Assembly (NCBI GenBank): GCA_013215165.1
Contig: JABSRG010000028.1
Span: 1-40,959, forward strand
Reading direction: 5' to 3'
Source of the DNA: Opitutales bacterium
Lineage (GTDB): Bacteria; Verrucomicrobiota; Verrucomicrobiia; Opitutales; JABSRG01
DNA: 40,959 bases
Below, in pieces: positions 7,478-17,000 of this stretch. The position numbers and the translations under genes are program-made. Under the pieces are notes generated by a model that was not told the origin of the DNA, searched no databases, and was given only the letters and a program-made list of their open reading frames with translations. The stretch's first letter is position 1; every line of letters begins with the position of its first letter.

Positions 7478-7495
7478 TGTGTAGATTTTTACACA
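7478..7495. promoter_or_regulatory. Candidate VapB operator
   Basis: A perfect inverted repeat TGTGTA-gatttt-TACACA runs up to the first base of the vapB start codon. VapB antitoxins usually repress their own operon by binding a palindrome at the promoter or start. The role is inferred from position. Confidence 0.5.
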
Positions 7496-7689
7496 TGCCA
7501 ACGAACTTAGCCATCGACGACCAACTTCTGTCCAAAGCCTTGAAAGTGGGAGGGAAGAAAACAAAGAAAGACACTGTAAATGAGGCTTTGAGAGAGTTCA
7601 TCGTTAAGCGTGAACAGAAAAAAGTTTTGGAGGTGTTCGGGACAGTCGATTATTTTGAAGATTACGAACCAAAGAATCACCGCAGGTAA
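7495..7689 (+). CDS. vapB: VapB-type antitoxin
   Basis: About 64 residues, MPTNLAIDDQLLSKALKVGG followed by KKTKKDTVNEALREFIVKRE. This is the VapB (DUF2191-like) ribbon-helix-helix pattern, with an N-terminal strand and the TVNEALREF helix for DNA binding. The acidic, aromatic tail (VFGTVDYFEDYEP) is of the kind that wraps the PIN-domain toxin and fills its active site. The ATG at 7495 fits the family; an earlier in-frame ATG at 7468 adds nine residues without similarity and would lie across the palindrome. The toxin gene follows after five bases. It is expected to be autoregulated through the palindrome at 7478-7495. Confidence 0.87.
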   Translation: MPTNLAIDDQLLSKALKVGGKKTKKDTVNEALREFIVKREQKKVLEVFGTVDYFEDYEPKNHRR

Positions 7690-7694
7690 GCTCG

Positions 7695-8093
7695 GTGGTT
7701 ATCGTCGATTCAGATGTTTGGTCTGAGGCGTTCCGCTCCAAAGGCCAAAAATCCAAGAGCGTGATGCTGTTGAAGGACCTTATCGAAGAAGACTCCATCA
7801 TCATGATCGGCCCAATTCGACAAGAGGTGCTTTCAGGGATACGAGAACGTGAGCGCTATGAAGAAATCAGAGATTTGATGAGGAACTTTCCTAGTAGCCG
7901 GATTGAGGAATCTATTTTTGAAATGGCGGCTTCTTTTTTCAATCTGTGTCGCAGCCAGGGATTCCAAGGTTCACACACCGACTTTCTCATTTGCGCCTGC
8001 GCTGTAGAATGGAAATCACAAATCCTGACCAAAGATAAGGATTTCGGAAGATATGCTGAATATCTTCCGATAGAGCTTTGCGGGCATGCATGA
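7695..8093 (+). CDS. vapC: VapC-type PIN-domain ribonuclease toxin
   Basis: A 132-residue PIN-domain protein. The acidic active-site residues of the family are all visible: Asp5 (VIVDSDVW), Glu44 (IRQEVLSG), Asp96 (SHTDFLICACA) and Asp114/Asp116 (LTKDKDF). VapC toxins cleave tRNA or rRNA when released from VapB. The start is a GTG at 7695, five bases behind vapB, giving the typical short VIVDSD N-terminus. The gene appears intact, unlike the second vapC at 17.5-17.9 kb. It converges with trpE; a 7-bp hairpin lies at their junction. Confidence 0.9.
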   Translation: MVIVDSDVWSEAFRSKGQKSKSVMLLKDLIEEDSIIMIGPIRQEVLSGIRERERYEEIRDLMRNFPSSRIEESIFEMAASFFNLCRSQGFQGSHTDFLICACAVEWKSQILTKDKDFGRYAEYLPIELCGHA

Positions 8094-8113
8094 ACGCGCA
8101 GGCGCTGTTCACA

Positions 8114-8136
8114 GACTAGACGTTGTCATTCTAGTC
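8114..8136. terminator. Weak hairpin between convergent vapC and trpE
   Basis: GACTAGA (8114-8120) and TCTAGTC (8130-8136) form a 7-bp stem with a 9-base loop that overlaps the trpE stop codon. There is no U-run on either strand. It may slow transcription from both sides, but termination is not certain. Confidence 0.3.
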
Positions 8137-9625
8137 ACAGCATCTTCCGCGCGAGACGCACAGACTGGACTAGAGCACGGCTCTTATTAACACATTCCGT
8201 GTATTCTGCGGTGGGGTCTGAATCGGCGACGACGCCCGCTCCAGCCTGGATGTAGACTTTGCCGTCTTTTACTACGGCTGTCCGCAGGGCGATGGCGGAA
8301 TCTTGGCTGCCATCGTAGGAAAAATAACCTACTGCTCCCGAATAAAAGCCGCGGCGTTCCGGCTCGTATTCAGCGATAATTTGCATAGCCCGAATTTTGG
8401 GAGCTCCGCTGACGGTGCCGGCCGGGAAAGTCGCCCGCATGACATCATAAGCATTTTTGCCTTCAGCTAGATCGCCTTCAGCTTGAGAGACAATGTGCAT
8501 CACGTGGCTGTAGTGCTCGACGACCATGAAATCCTCGACGCTGACGGTCCCCATCTTGCAGACACGGCCGATGTCGTTCCGTGCGAGATCGACAAGCATG
8601 AGGTGCTCGGCACGTTCTTTCTCGTCCGCAAGGAGATCTCTTTCGTAAAAGCGATCCTCCTCGGATGTCTTACCCCGCGGCCGCGTGCCAGCAATGGGGC
8701 GAATGGTCACACGGTCATCTTGCAATCGATAATGCACTTCCGGCGATGCCCCTACCAAAGCGAAATCCTCTGCCTGAATGATAAACATATAGGGCGACGG
8801 ATTAACCATACGCACGACGCGATACAGATCTAGGGGTGAACCATCGAAGGGTTCTTCAAAGCGTTGCGATAGCACGACCTGAAAAATGTCCCCCGCCTTG
8901 ATATACTCTTTGGCCGCCAAAACTCCCGCCTCGAACGACGCTTGCGACACATTACTCGCAGCCGACGGCACCGTGACTTCTGGCTCAGGAATGGGCAAGG
9001 GTTTGAGCGGTGAAGGTGCGCGCAACACTTCGATGATAGCTTCAATCTCGCTAATCGCCCGATCGTAGGCAGCAGCGGGATCCCCGTCGACATGGGCATT
9101 GACGACGATCTTGAGCTGTTGGTAGGCATGATCGAAGACGACTACGGAGTCGGTAATCAAGTAATACAGGAGCGGTGTCTCCAATCCGGCACCTTTGGCA
9201 GCGGGTACGGTGTTTTCGACCCGATGAATGTATTCGTAGGCTAAGCCACCTACGGCTCCGCCGATAAAGGGAGGCAAGTCGGCAACGGGAAGGATCGAGT
9301 ACTGAGCCATGTCCGCCTCGATGAGTTCAAGGGGGTCGTTCGGCGTCTCCACCGTCTCGATAGATCCGTCTTTATGAACGATGCGCGTCTCCTCTTCAAA
9401 AACAACAATGCGCTTGCGCGGACGACTACCTAGGAAGCTGTATCGCGAAAGGTGCTCTCCTCCTGAAATACTCTCGAGCAGGAATGACGGTCCACCTTCA
9501 GCAGCGAGACGCGCATAAGCTGAAAGAGGCGTCAGGCTATCGGCCGTGAAATCGGTATGTATGGGAATGAGATTATGATCTGCTGCTGCAGATACAAAGG
9601 CATCTTGAGAAAGTGAAAGCTTCAT
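8135..9625 (-). CDS. trpE: Anthranilate synthase component I
   Basis: A 496-residue enzyme making anthranilate from chorismate and ammonia or glutamine, the first step of tryptophan synthesis. Visible are the N-terminal feedback-binding motif SFLLESISGGEHLSRYSFLG and the chorismate-binding core: SQRFEEPFDGSPLDLYR, NPSPYMFI, RPIAGTRPRGK, ERAEHLMLVDLARNDIGR, FPAGTVSGAPKIRAM and the C-terminal IQAGAGVVADSDP. No trpG lies nearby, so the glutamine amidotransferase subunit must be elsewhere. The ATG at 9625 gives a normal N-terminus. An alternative GTG at 9646 would overlap the glmS stop by two bases (GTGA) and could mean coupling. Confidence 0.95.
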   Translation of the reverse strand: MKLSLSQDAFVSAAADHNLIPIHTDFTADSLTPLSAYARLAAEGGPSFLLESISGGEHLSRYSFLGSRPRKRIVVFEEETRIVHKDGSIETVETPNDPLELIEADMAQYSILPVADLPPFIGGAVGGLAYEYIHRVENTVPAAKGAGLETPLLYYLITDSVVVFDHAYQQLKIVVNAHVDGDPAAAYDRAISEIEAIIEVLRAPSPLKPLPIPEPEVTVPSAASNVSQASFEAGVLAAKEYIKAGDIFQVVLSQRFEEPFDGSPLDLYRVVRMVNPSPYMFIIQAEDFALVGASPEVHYRLQDDRVTIRPIAGTRPRGKTSEEDRFYERDLLADEKERAEHLMLVDLARNDIGRVCKMGTVSVEDFMVVEHYSHVMHIVSQAEGDLAEGKNAYDVMRATFPAGTVSGAPKIRAMQIIAEYEPERRGFYSGAVGYFSYDGSQDSAIALRTAVVKDGKVYIQAGAGVVADSDPTAEYTECVNKSRALVQSVRLARKML

Positions 9626-9642
9626 AGTCGGAGCACGGCAAA

Positions 9643-11493
9643 TCACTCTACCGTGACTGATTTTGCCAAATGACGAGGTTTATCGACATCGCAGCTACGA
9701 GTGCAAGCCACGTAGTAGCTCAATAGCTGAACAGGTACGGTTGCTAGGATCGGCTCCACCGCCTCATGTGCATCAGGCACCCGTATCAAATCATCAACCA
9801 ATCCCTGTGGTATCTCAACACTCTCAGGCGCGATACAAATCACCGGTCCACCCCGTGCTTTGACCTCCTGCATATTTGCGAGCGACTTTTGATGGATCTC
9901 CCCACTGGTCGTAAAAAAGACACTCGGACAGTCCTCACTGATCAAAGCGAGGGGCCCATGCTTCATCTCAGCAGCAGGATAACCCTCTGCATGAATGTAA
10001 GAAATCTCTTTGAGCTTGAGGGCTCCTTCCAGGGCAATGGGAAACATACGCTGACGCCCAAGGAACAAGAAATCAGAGGCATCTGCGTATTTTTCTGCAA
10101 TCTGTTTGATGCTATCAGCATTATCGAGGATTTGTTGCACGAGATCCGGAGCCTCTTTGAGCCCTGTTACGAAGTCTTCTCCATCAGCGACACTCATGTC
10201 ACGCATACGCGCGATGTAGAGCGCCATCATGGCTCCGATGAGGATCTGCGAGGTAAATGCCTTTGTCGAAGCTACCCCAATCTCTGGACCAGCATATTGA
10301 AAGATACCTCCGTCCGTCGTTCGGGCAATGGTGGAGCCGACCCCGTTGGTAATCGCCAGCACGCGGTGCCCCTTGCGCTTGGCCTCCTGGAGGGCTGCCA
10401 AGGTATCGGCAGTTTCTCCAGACTGGCTAACCACAAGACAAAGCGTGTGCTTATCGAGCGGCGCGTTACGGTAGCGAAACTCGCTGGCATAATCGACCTC
10501 AACTGGCATGCGCGCGTACCGTTCGATGAGCGACTCGATAGCCAAGCATGCGATCCAGGCCGTGCCGCAACCTAAAAGGATCATTCGGTCAACCTGTCGC
10601 CATTCTTGAGGCGATAGATTGAGCCCACCGAAACGTGCCGTCGATCCATCATCAGAGAAGCGACCCCGCATAGCGTTTTCGAGAGCTATGGGCTGCTCGA
10701 ATATCTCTTTCTCCATGTAATGGTTAAAACGACCGAGCTCGATGCTGGTGTCATTCCATTCGACCTGGCTCAGGGTAGGAGTCACCGAGACATCGTGAAT
10801 TGTTTTGATATAAAAATCGTCCGGAGCCAGGCCAACGACCTCGCCATCATTGAGATAAACGACGTTGGTAGTTCGACCACCAAAAGCAGCTACGTCACTG
10901 CCGAGCATATTTTCGCCCTGCCCAACACCGACAATCAACGGAGAGCTCTGTGCCGCACCAACTAGTTCATTTGGCGTGTCGACGCACATCACTGCCAATC
11001 CGTAGGTACCCTTCACATGGAGCAATGACTTCCTCACTGATTCTACCAAGCGAGATTCTCCCTCCTCTTGCGGCTGCTTGTGATAGTGATAAGAAATCAA
11101 ATTAGCCAGGACTTCCGTATCTGTCTGCGACTGATGACTGTAGCCTTTGGATTCTAGGAAATTGCGTATGCTATCGTGGTTCTCGATCACCCCGTTGTGA
11201 ACGATGCTGATAAGACCATCTGAACTGAGATGCGGGTGCGCATTGACATCGGTGACACCACCATGAGTTGCCCAACGCGTGTGACTGATGCCCAATCTAC
11301 TATCCTGACCCGACTCCTGAACTAGCTGGGCGGCGTTCTCCACCCGGCCGGTTTTTTTAAGCGTAAGAATAGTCTCAGGCTTCCACAGACTGACCCCCGC
11401 AGAGTCATAGCCTCGGTACTCGAGACGCTTCAGCCCTTCGATCAGGATGTTCGACGCGCGCTTTTTGCCCACATAGCCTACGATGCCACACAT
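9643..11493 (-). CDS. glmS: Glutamine-fructose-6-phosphate aminotransferase (isomerizing)
   Basis: A 616-residue enzyme producing glucosamine-6-phosphate, the first committed step to UDP-GlcNAc, peptidoglycan and LPS. The mature enzyme needs an N-terminal Cys, so the start is the ATG at 11493, giving MCGIVGYVG. The in-frame ATG four codons earlier is rejected. The N-terminal half is the Ntn glutaminase (RLEYRGYDSAG, HTRWATHG, NGVIENH). The C-terminal half has two SIS sugar-isomerase domains (GCGTAW, SQSGETADT, GVASTKAFTSQ) and ends HLAKSVTVE. No glmS ribozyme is obvious in the upstream 185 bases. trpE follows directly. Confidence 0.97.
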   Translation of the reverse strand: MCGIVGYVGKKRASNILIEGLKRLEYRGYDSAGVSLWKPETILTLKKTGRVENAAQLVQESGQDSRLGISHTRWATHGGVTDVNAHPHLSSDGLISIVHNGVIENHDSIRNFLESKGYSHQSQTDTEVLANLISYHYHKQPQEEGESRLVESVRKSLLHVKGTYGLAVMCVDTPNELVGAAQSSPLIVGVGQGENMLGSDVAAFGGRTTNVVYLNDGEVVGLAPDDFYIKTIHDVSVTPTLSQVEWNDTSIELGRFNHYMEKEIFEQPIALENAMRGRFSDDGSTARFGGLNLSPQEWRQVDRMILLGCGTAWIACLAIESLIERYARMPVEVDYASEFRYRNAPLDKHTLCLVVSQSGETADTLAALQEAKRKGHRVLAITNGVGSTIARTTDGGIFQYAGPEIGVASTKAFTSQILIGAMMALYIARMRDMSVADGEDFVTGLKEAPDLVQQILDNADSIKQIAEKYADASDFLFLGRQRMFPIALEGALKLKEISYIHAEGYPAAEMKHGPLALISEDCPSVFFTTSGEIHQKSLANMQEVKARGGPVICIAPESVEIPQGLVDDLIRVPDAHEAVEPILATVPVQLLSYYVACTRSCDVDKPRHLAKSVTVE

Positions 11494-11677
11494 GGTTTGA
11501 GACATACCCTCTCAACCCCCGCGCGCAATCTCTGAAATATGGAGTATGCGTAACAAACGTTTAAAGGATGCAAAATTTTTCCGCCTAACAGAAAACTTCT
11601 TTGCTTAAAATCAGTCGTCATCTTGTCTTAAGCTCCTCATTTAATCCCCAAAAAAATCAGTCCACCTTAGCAATAGT

Positions 11678-12964
11678 ATGAAAAGCAAAGTCATTTGCGT
11701 GGTCATGGGCGGAGGCCGCGGCACCCGTCTCTCTCCCCTCACAAAACTGCGCTGTAAACCAGCAGTTCCGCTAGCTGGAAAGTATCGCTTAGTGGACATC
11801 CCCATCAGTAATTGTCTCAACTCTGGGCTGAACAACATTTTCGTCCTAACTCAGTTCAACACAGCTTCCTTACATCGCCACATCCAAGATAGTTACAAGT
11901 TTGATGCGTTTGCTGGGGGATTTGTAGATATCATGGCCGCGGAGCAGACTGACAGCGGAGCAAATTGGTATCAGGGCACCGCCGACGCTGTGCGCCAAAA
12001 TATGATGCACTTCGATCTCAATGACGGCGATCTCGTGTTGATTCTCTCAGGAGACCAGCTCTATCGGATGGATTTCGAAGCATTGATCGCTCAACACCGA
12101 GATACCGGTGCTGACGTGACCATCGCAGGCACGCTTCTTCCCAAAGCTGAGGTCCAAGGCCTAGGGTTGATGCGAATCCAGGAAAACATGGCGATCGAAG
12201 AATTTGTCGAAAAACCTACAGATCCTTCGGTTATTGCCGGCCTTGTCGTCGGCGACTCGGTGAAAAACCGGGTCAAATGCCCTCCGTCAGGCGACCAATG
12301 CCTCGCCAATATGGGCATCTATGTCTTTAACGCCCAAGCACTTTCCACGGCGCTTGACTGCCAAGAGACCGACTTCGGCAAAGAAATCATCCCTGATCTT
12401 CTCGGCAAAAAAGCTCTCTACGCCTACGTCTATGAAGGCTATTGGGAGGATATTGGAACGGTGAAAGCCTTCTTCGACGCCAACCTCCGCCTCACGGATC
12501 CAGTACCCCCATTCAATTTCTTCGATACACAAAATCCAGTGTATACGCATGCCCGCTACCTCCCCGCGGCAAAGGTTAACGGAGGCACCTTTGACAGGGT
12601 GATCGTCAGTGACGGTAGCATCATCAGTAAGGCGGAGATCATACGGTCTGTCATTGGTATTCGCTCCGTGATCAACGAAGGCTCCAAACTCGATCATGTC
12701 GTTATGATGGGGGCTGACTCGTTTGAAACCCTAGAAGAGATCGAAGAAGCAAAAGCCGCAGGAATTCCCCCGATGGGAATCGGAAAAAACTGCAAAATCA
12801 AGAACGCCATACTCGATAAAAACGCGCGTATCGGTGACGGCGTCATCCTTGACCCTGCGGGAAAAGAGGACCTCTGGGAAACCGAAGAACTGATGGTCCG
12901 GGACGGTGTAATTATCGTCAAAAAAGACAAAACTGTCCCCAGCGGCACAAAGATCTGCCCTTAG
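11678..12964 (+). CDS. glgC: Glucose-1-phosphate adenylyltransferase
   Basis: A 428-residue ADP-glucose pyrophosphorylase, the regulated first step of glycogen synthesis. It starts with the pyrophosphorylase loop GGGRGTRLSPLTKLRCKPAVP and the GKYRLVDIPISNCLNSG segment. WYQGTADAVRQN, SGDQLYRMD, EFVEKP and YWEDIGTVKAFFDANL follow, and then a C-terminal beta-helix with repeated isoleucine-rich turns. The FVDIMAAEQT and YEGYWEDIGT styles are close to the plant and cyanobacterial type rather than the enterobacterial type, which suggests 3-phosphoglycerate-like allostery. No other glg genes are adjacent. A weak hairpin with a T-run follows the stop (about 12973-13015). Confidence 0.95.
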   Translation: MKSKVICVVMGGGRGTRLSPLTKLRCKPAVPLAGKYRLVDIPISNCLNSGLNNIFVLTQFNTASLHRHIQDSYKFDAFAGGFVDIMAAEQTDSGANWYQGTADAVRQNMMHFDLNDGDLVLILSGDQLYRMDFEALIAQHRDTGADVTIAGTLLPKAEVQGLGLMRIQENMAIEEFVEKPTDPSVIAGLVVGDSVKNRVKCPPSGDQCLANMGIYVFNAQALSTALDCQETDFGKEIIPDLLGKKALYAYVYEGYWEDIGTVKAFFDANLRLTDPVPPFNFFDTQNPVYTHARYLPAAKVNGGTFDRVIVSDGSIISKAEIIRSVIGIRSVINEGSKLDHVVMMGADSFETLEEIEEAKAAGIPPMGIGKNCKIKNAILDKNARIGDGVILDPAGKEDLWETEELMVRDGVIIVKKDKTVPSGTKICP

Positions 12965-13062
12965 TCAAAACAAGCACTACAGCCAGGTGCGGGTGCTACA
13001 AAAATACGTTTTTTGATCTACCCTAGAAACAAGATTAATATCTCGATCTATTCGACTCCAAT

Positions 13063-13098
13063 CTAGTTAACAAACGGGTGGAAAGATCGTTTAACTAG
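13063..13098 (+). promoter_or_regulatory. Inverted repeat before the universal stress gene
   Basis: CTAGTTAA (13063-13070) and TTAACTAG (13091-13098) are perfect inverted arms separated by 20 bases, six bases before the start codon at 13105. In DNA it could be an operator. In RNA it would hold the start region next to a stem and could limit ribosome access. Function inferred only from position. Confidence 0.35.
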
Positions 13099-13104
13099 GG
13101 CGTT

Positions 13105-13953
13105 ATGAAACACCTCCTTCTCTGCGTTGATGGGTCTCACTACACACAACCTGCATGCGCTTACGCCGCTTGGTGGGCCACAGTAAATGATGCGGATATT
13201 CATACGGTCTATGTCTCGGATCTGCATCAGTTTGAGGCCCCCGTCTTTGCAGATCTCTCCGGTAGCCTGGGTATCCAACCCTACCAAGGTATTATTCCCC
13301 AAATCCAGGAGATGGAGAAACAAAAGGCCAAAATCATTAGTAACGCAGTTACTGACTTTCTAGATGCTGCCGACTTCCCAGAAGATCGCCGCAAATTTGA
13401 GCATCGCACCGGCTTTATCGTCGATACTGTGGAGGAGATGCAGAGCCTTAAAGACCTCATCGTAGCCGGCAAACGCGGCGAGCATGCTGATTTTGCTTCT
13501 GGCCACCTGGGGTCAAAAATGGAACGCATTGTCCGAGCGAGCCATGTTCCCGTGCTTGTAACGTCACGCGAATTCCAGGCTGTTTCCAAAGTCCTCTTCG
13601 CCTACGACGGCAGCAAAAGCGGGGAAAAGGCCCTGCTCTACATCCGTGACAATGCCATGTTCCGCGACGCGGAGCTGCACGTCGTTTCCGTCGCCGAGAA
13701 AGGTCACTCCGAGCGCTACGCTGGATATCTCCGCGACGCTGAACGTGAGCTCAAAAATGCAGGCCTGTCGCCGATTTGCCAGGCTCTCGGCGGCGAGCCA
13801 GAAGATATGATTGCGAGCTACGTCGAGCAACAAAGCATCGACCTTATGATGATGGGCGCCTACGGACACAGCCGAATCCGCCATCTACTCATAGGCAGCA
13901 CCACGACAGAGATGATTCGGCGCTGCCGGATTCCGGTGCTTTGCTTTAGATAA
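13105..13953 (+). CDS. Universal stress protein with two Usp domains
   Basis: A 282-residue cytoplasmic protein built from two UspA domains. The first begins MKHLLLCVDGSHYTQPA. The second begins near residue 155 with KVLFAYDGSKSGEKALLY. The second domain keeps the ATP-binding signature G-x2-G-x9-G-S/T (GAYGHSRIRHLLIGSTT), so it should bind ATP. The first has a weaker form (GKRGEHADFASGHLGSK). Tandem Usp proteins are commonly linked to survival in stationary phase, oxidative stress or hypoxia, but no specific role can be read here. It lies alone between glgC and a signalling gene, preceded by a clear inverted repeat. Confidence 0.92.
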   Translation: MKHLLLCVDGSHYTQPACAYAAWWATVNDADIHTVYVSDLHQFEAPVFADLSGSLGIQPYQGIIPQIQEMEKQKAKIISNAVTDFLDAADFPEDRRKFEHRTGFIVDTVEEMQSLKDLIVAGKRGEHADFASGHLGSKMERIVRASHVPVLVTSREFQAVSKVLFAYDGSKSGEKALLYIRDNAMFRDAELHVVSVAEKGHSERYAGYLRDAERELKNAGLSPICQALGGEPEDMIASYVEQQSIDLMMMGAYGHSRIRHLLIGSTTTEMIRRCRIPVLCFR

Positions 13954-14053
13954 AGTTCTCATCGCGCAGGTCTCCGAAGCCTGACAACGCACCTCGGTTT
14001 CTTGATCTCCATACCCTCAAGAATAACTGCGGAGGTTCGTTGTTATCTGCTCG

Positions 14054-17000
14054 ATGTTTATGGGGATCTTCACCTTTCCAGCTTTGCTCGCCATGAAAAG
14101 CACTTTGTGGCTTTCAGCCCTGACCCAACTGTCTGCCATAGTCGCCACCACGACAATTTTAGGCCTCATACTTAAAAGCAGAGGGTACAGCATATTCAAA
14201 CGTAAGGGCCTACATAAAGAGCAGGTGCGTCAAATGGGGCGACTCTATGATCATTCCCCTAAAATCTGGATCGCTACAGGAGCAGAAGGGGAACTGATCT
14301 ATGCCAATGCTCCCGCTCGAAAATGGCTCAACATAGACCTTGAGCGTATTCTCAAAGAACCGAGTCCATTGCTGCGCAATCTGGACGAACCCCTCTCACA
14401 GGTCGCCGATGGGCACTTCCATCTCCACTATACGAACGGCCCCCATGACGGCTCATCCATCGAAGGAGACCAAACCAAGCTGGAATTTAGTGATAGTTCG
14501 TTCACTCAAATTATCCAGGCACGTGACATCTCGGAGCACAGGCAACACGCGCTCAGCCTCAAAGCAGTCGTTGCAGCCACCAGCCTATCGGGTAAACAAC
14601 TTTATTCGCAAACGGTTCAGGAGCTTGCTGGAGCAATTGAACGCGCCCAGGTTTTGCTAACCATACCCGTCGAAGATCGACCTCGATGGCAAATCACTGA
14701 GGCGTCGAGCCATCCTGTCAACGGTCATGACAACTCACAGACATTTCACTTAGGAAGTCAGCCATGGGACGCACTCCAAACGCATAAATTCATCGCCTTT
14801 CCAAAACAAATTCCAGCCGAGTGGTCAGGAAATTTTCCACGTGGACAATCCCTTCTTTTCAGAGCCATTTTGGGATCAGATGAACGCATCCTCGGAGTCC
14901 TCATCTGCGTGAGTGAGCGTGAGATTAAAGATGTTTTTCGCGTGCAGTCTCTGCTGGATTTAGCAGCCGAGCGCCTGAGTAACGACTTGGTTGAACACGA
15001 AAGGTATACGGCATTGCAGCAGACACATGCCTTTTATCAGCAAATGCTTGATGCCATGCCCAGCATGGTTTGGAGATCCGAAGCAGACCCCTCGCGACGC
15101 ATTGCTTTCAACGAAACCTGGCACGCATTTAGACAATCTACACGCGACGAAGAATCAGGCCAACGCTGGCTAGAAGGCGTTCCGAAGTCACATCGAAGCG
15201 AGCTGCTAGAACGACTCAATAGACGACGCGAAGAACCCGCTTCGTTCTCCCAGACCTATCCACTGATTAGGCATGATGGCGACATCCGTTGGATTCAGGA
15301 AGAAGCTAGACCGCAATGGGGCACTCGAGGCAGTCTTGAGGCGTGGGTAGGCACTTGCACCGACATCACGCATAGACATCACCTAGAACAGGAACAACGG
15401 CTGTTTAAACAAGCAGTAGAGTCGAGCACCGCCGGTATCATTATAGCAGCGCTCGAGTCGACCGGAGTAATCATCCATCATATCAATCATGCATTCGCGC
15501 AGCTGACCGGATACAGTGCTAGTGATGTGATCGGCAAACGCGTAGTCAGTGTCTTAGGTCACGGTAGCTCGCGGGAATCAATTCATGCGTTAAAGGCCGC
15601 CATCGGTGAGAAAAATCAGCGTATCGATTCTTTCCGAGCGTGCCATAAAGACGGCCATTTCATTCGCCTGTCCTTATCTGTTACTCAAGTGCCGTCAGTT
15701 GACAGCAACACACGTCATTGCGTCCTCACGATACACGAAGAAATACTGAACGAGATGAACGAAGCATCCACCGAGCGCGCTCATATCAACCGACAGCTCA
15801 AATTAGCAGAAAACGAACTCCAAGATCGATCACACCAGTTAGACTTAGAGATCAGACATCGCTTCCGGCTCGAGCGCCGATTACAGCTTCTGCGGATTGT
15901 TCTCGACCAAATCCCTGAACCCACCCTGGTAGCCATACCCTCGGGCCAGTGCCAAATCCTGAACGAAGCTGCTATCGATGATCTCGAGATACGCCCCGGC
16001 CAAGATATGGAAGACTGGTTGAAATCAAAAGATGCCAGTCTCTCTTGGACTTCCATCCATGCGCAGATCGAGGACCTGATTACGGACCAAATCTCATTAG
16101 AAATTAGACAAAATGGAGAAACCAATCGATTCCATCTGATTGGAAAAACGATACATTTGGGCGAGGAGACTTATATCTCAATCACCTGGCTAAACGTATC
16201 AGAGCACCAGCACTCCGATCAAAAACTCTTACAGCAGAAAGAAGAGCTCGAAAAGGCATCGCAGAGTAAAAGCCAATTTGTTGCTGCCATGAGCCATGAG
16301 CTGCGCACTCCTCTGAACTCTATCTTGATGCTAGCCGAGGCCGTTCAAGACGGGATCTATGGCCCCATTTCAACTCTACAGGCAAAATCGATCAAAAGTT
16401 TAGAAGACAGCGGCAAGCACCTACTCGCCCTGATCAACGACGTCCTAGATCTGTCCAAAATAGAAGCTGGAAAAGTAGAACTGAAAAAGGCCCCGGAAAG
16501 GCCCCGGTATCCGTCAAAGAACTCTGCGATGCTAGCCTCGATCTTCTCAAACAACAGGCTGAACGCAAAAACATCGATCTCAGATGCAGCATCGATGGGT
16601 TGTCTGGAACCTTGGCCTGTGATCGACGGCGCTTTTCACAAGTACTCGTCAACTTACTCTCCAATGCGGTAAAGTTCACGCCAATCGGTGGAATCGTGTC
16701 TCTAGAAGTCACAGAGGATGAAGAGGCTGATATCCTGACTTTCGCGGTCGCAGATACAGGGCCTGGGATTCCCAAAGCTCAGATGAATCGCCTTTTTGAG
16801 CCCTTCGTTCAACTGGATTCAGGGAACAGTCGCAAACAAGATGGTAGCGGCCTCGGCCTCTCACTCGCTCGCGAACTGACTCAAATTCACGGTGGATTCA
16901 TCGATGTATTCAGCGATGAGGGGGTCGGAAGTCGTTTCTCTGTCACCCTGCCGCGCGGCGATGTGGGTCGGACTCCGTTGGCGACGCGCGAACCCGAAGC

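Noticed and set aside
9766-10575. 269-residue plus-strand frame opposite glmS
   Set aside because: It is a shadow of the glmS coding strand, with no recognisable protein features.
11494-11677. glmS ribozyme/riboswitch upstream of glmS
   Set aside because: No conserved glmS-ribozyme core could be recognised by eye, and such ribozymes are mainly known from Gram-positive bacteria. A covariance search would decide.
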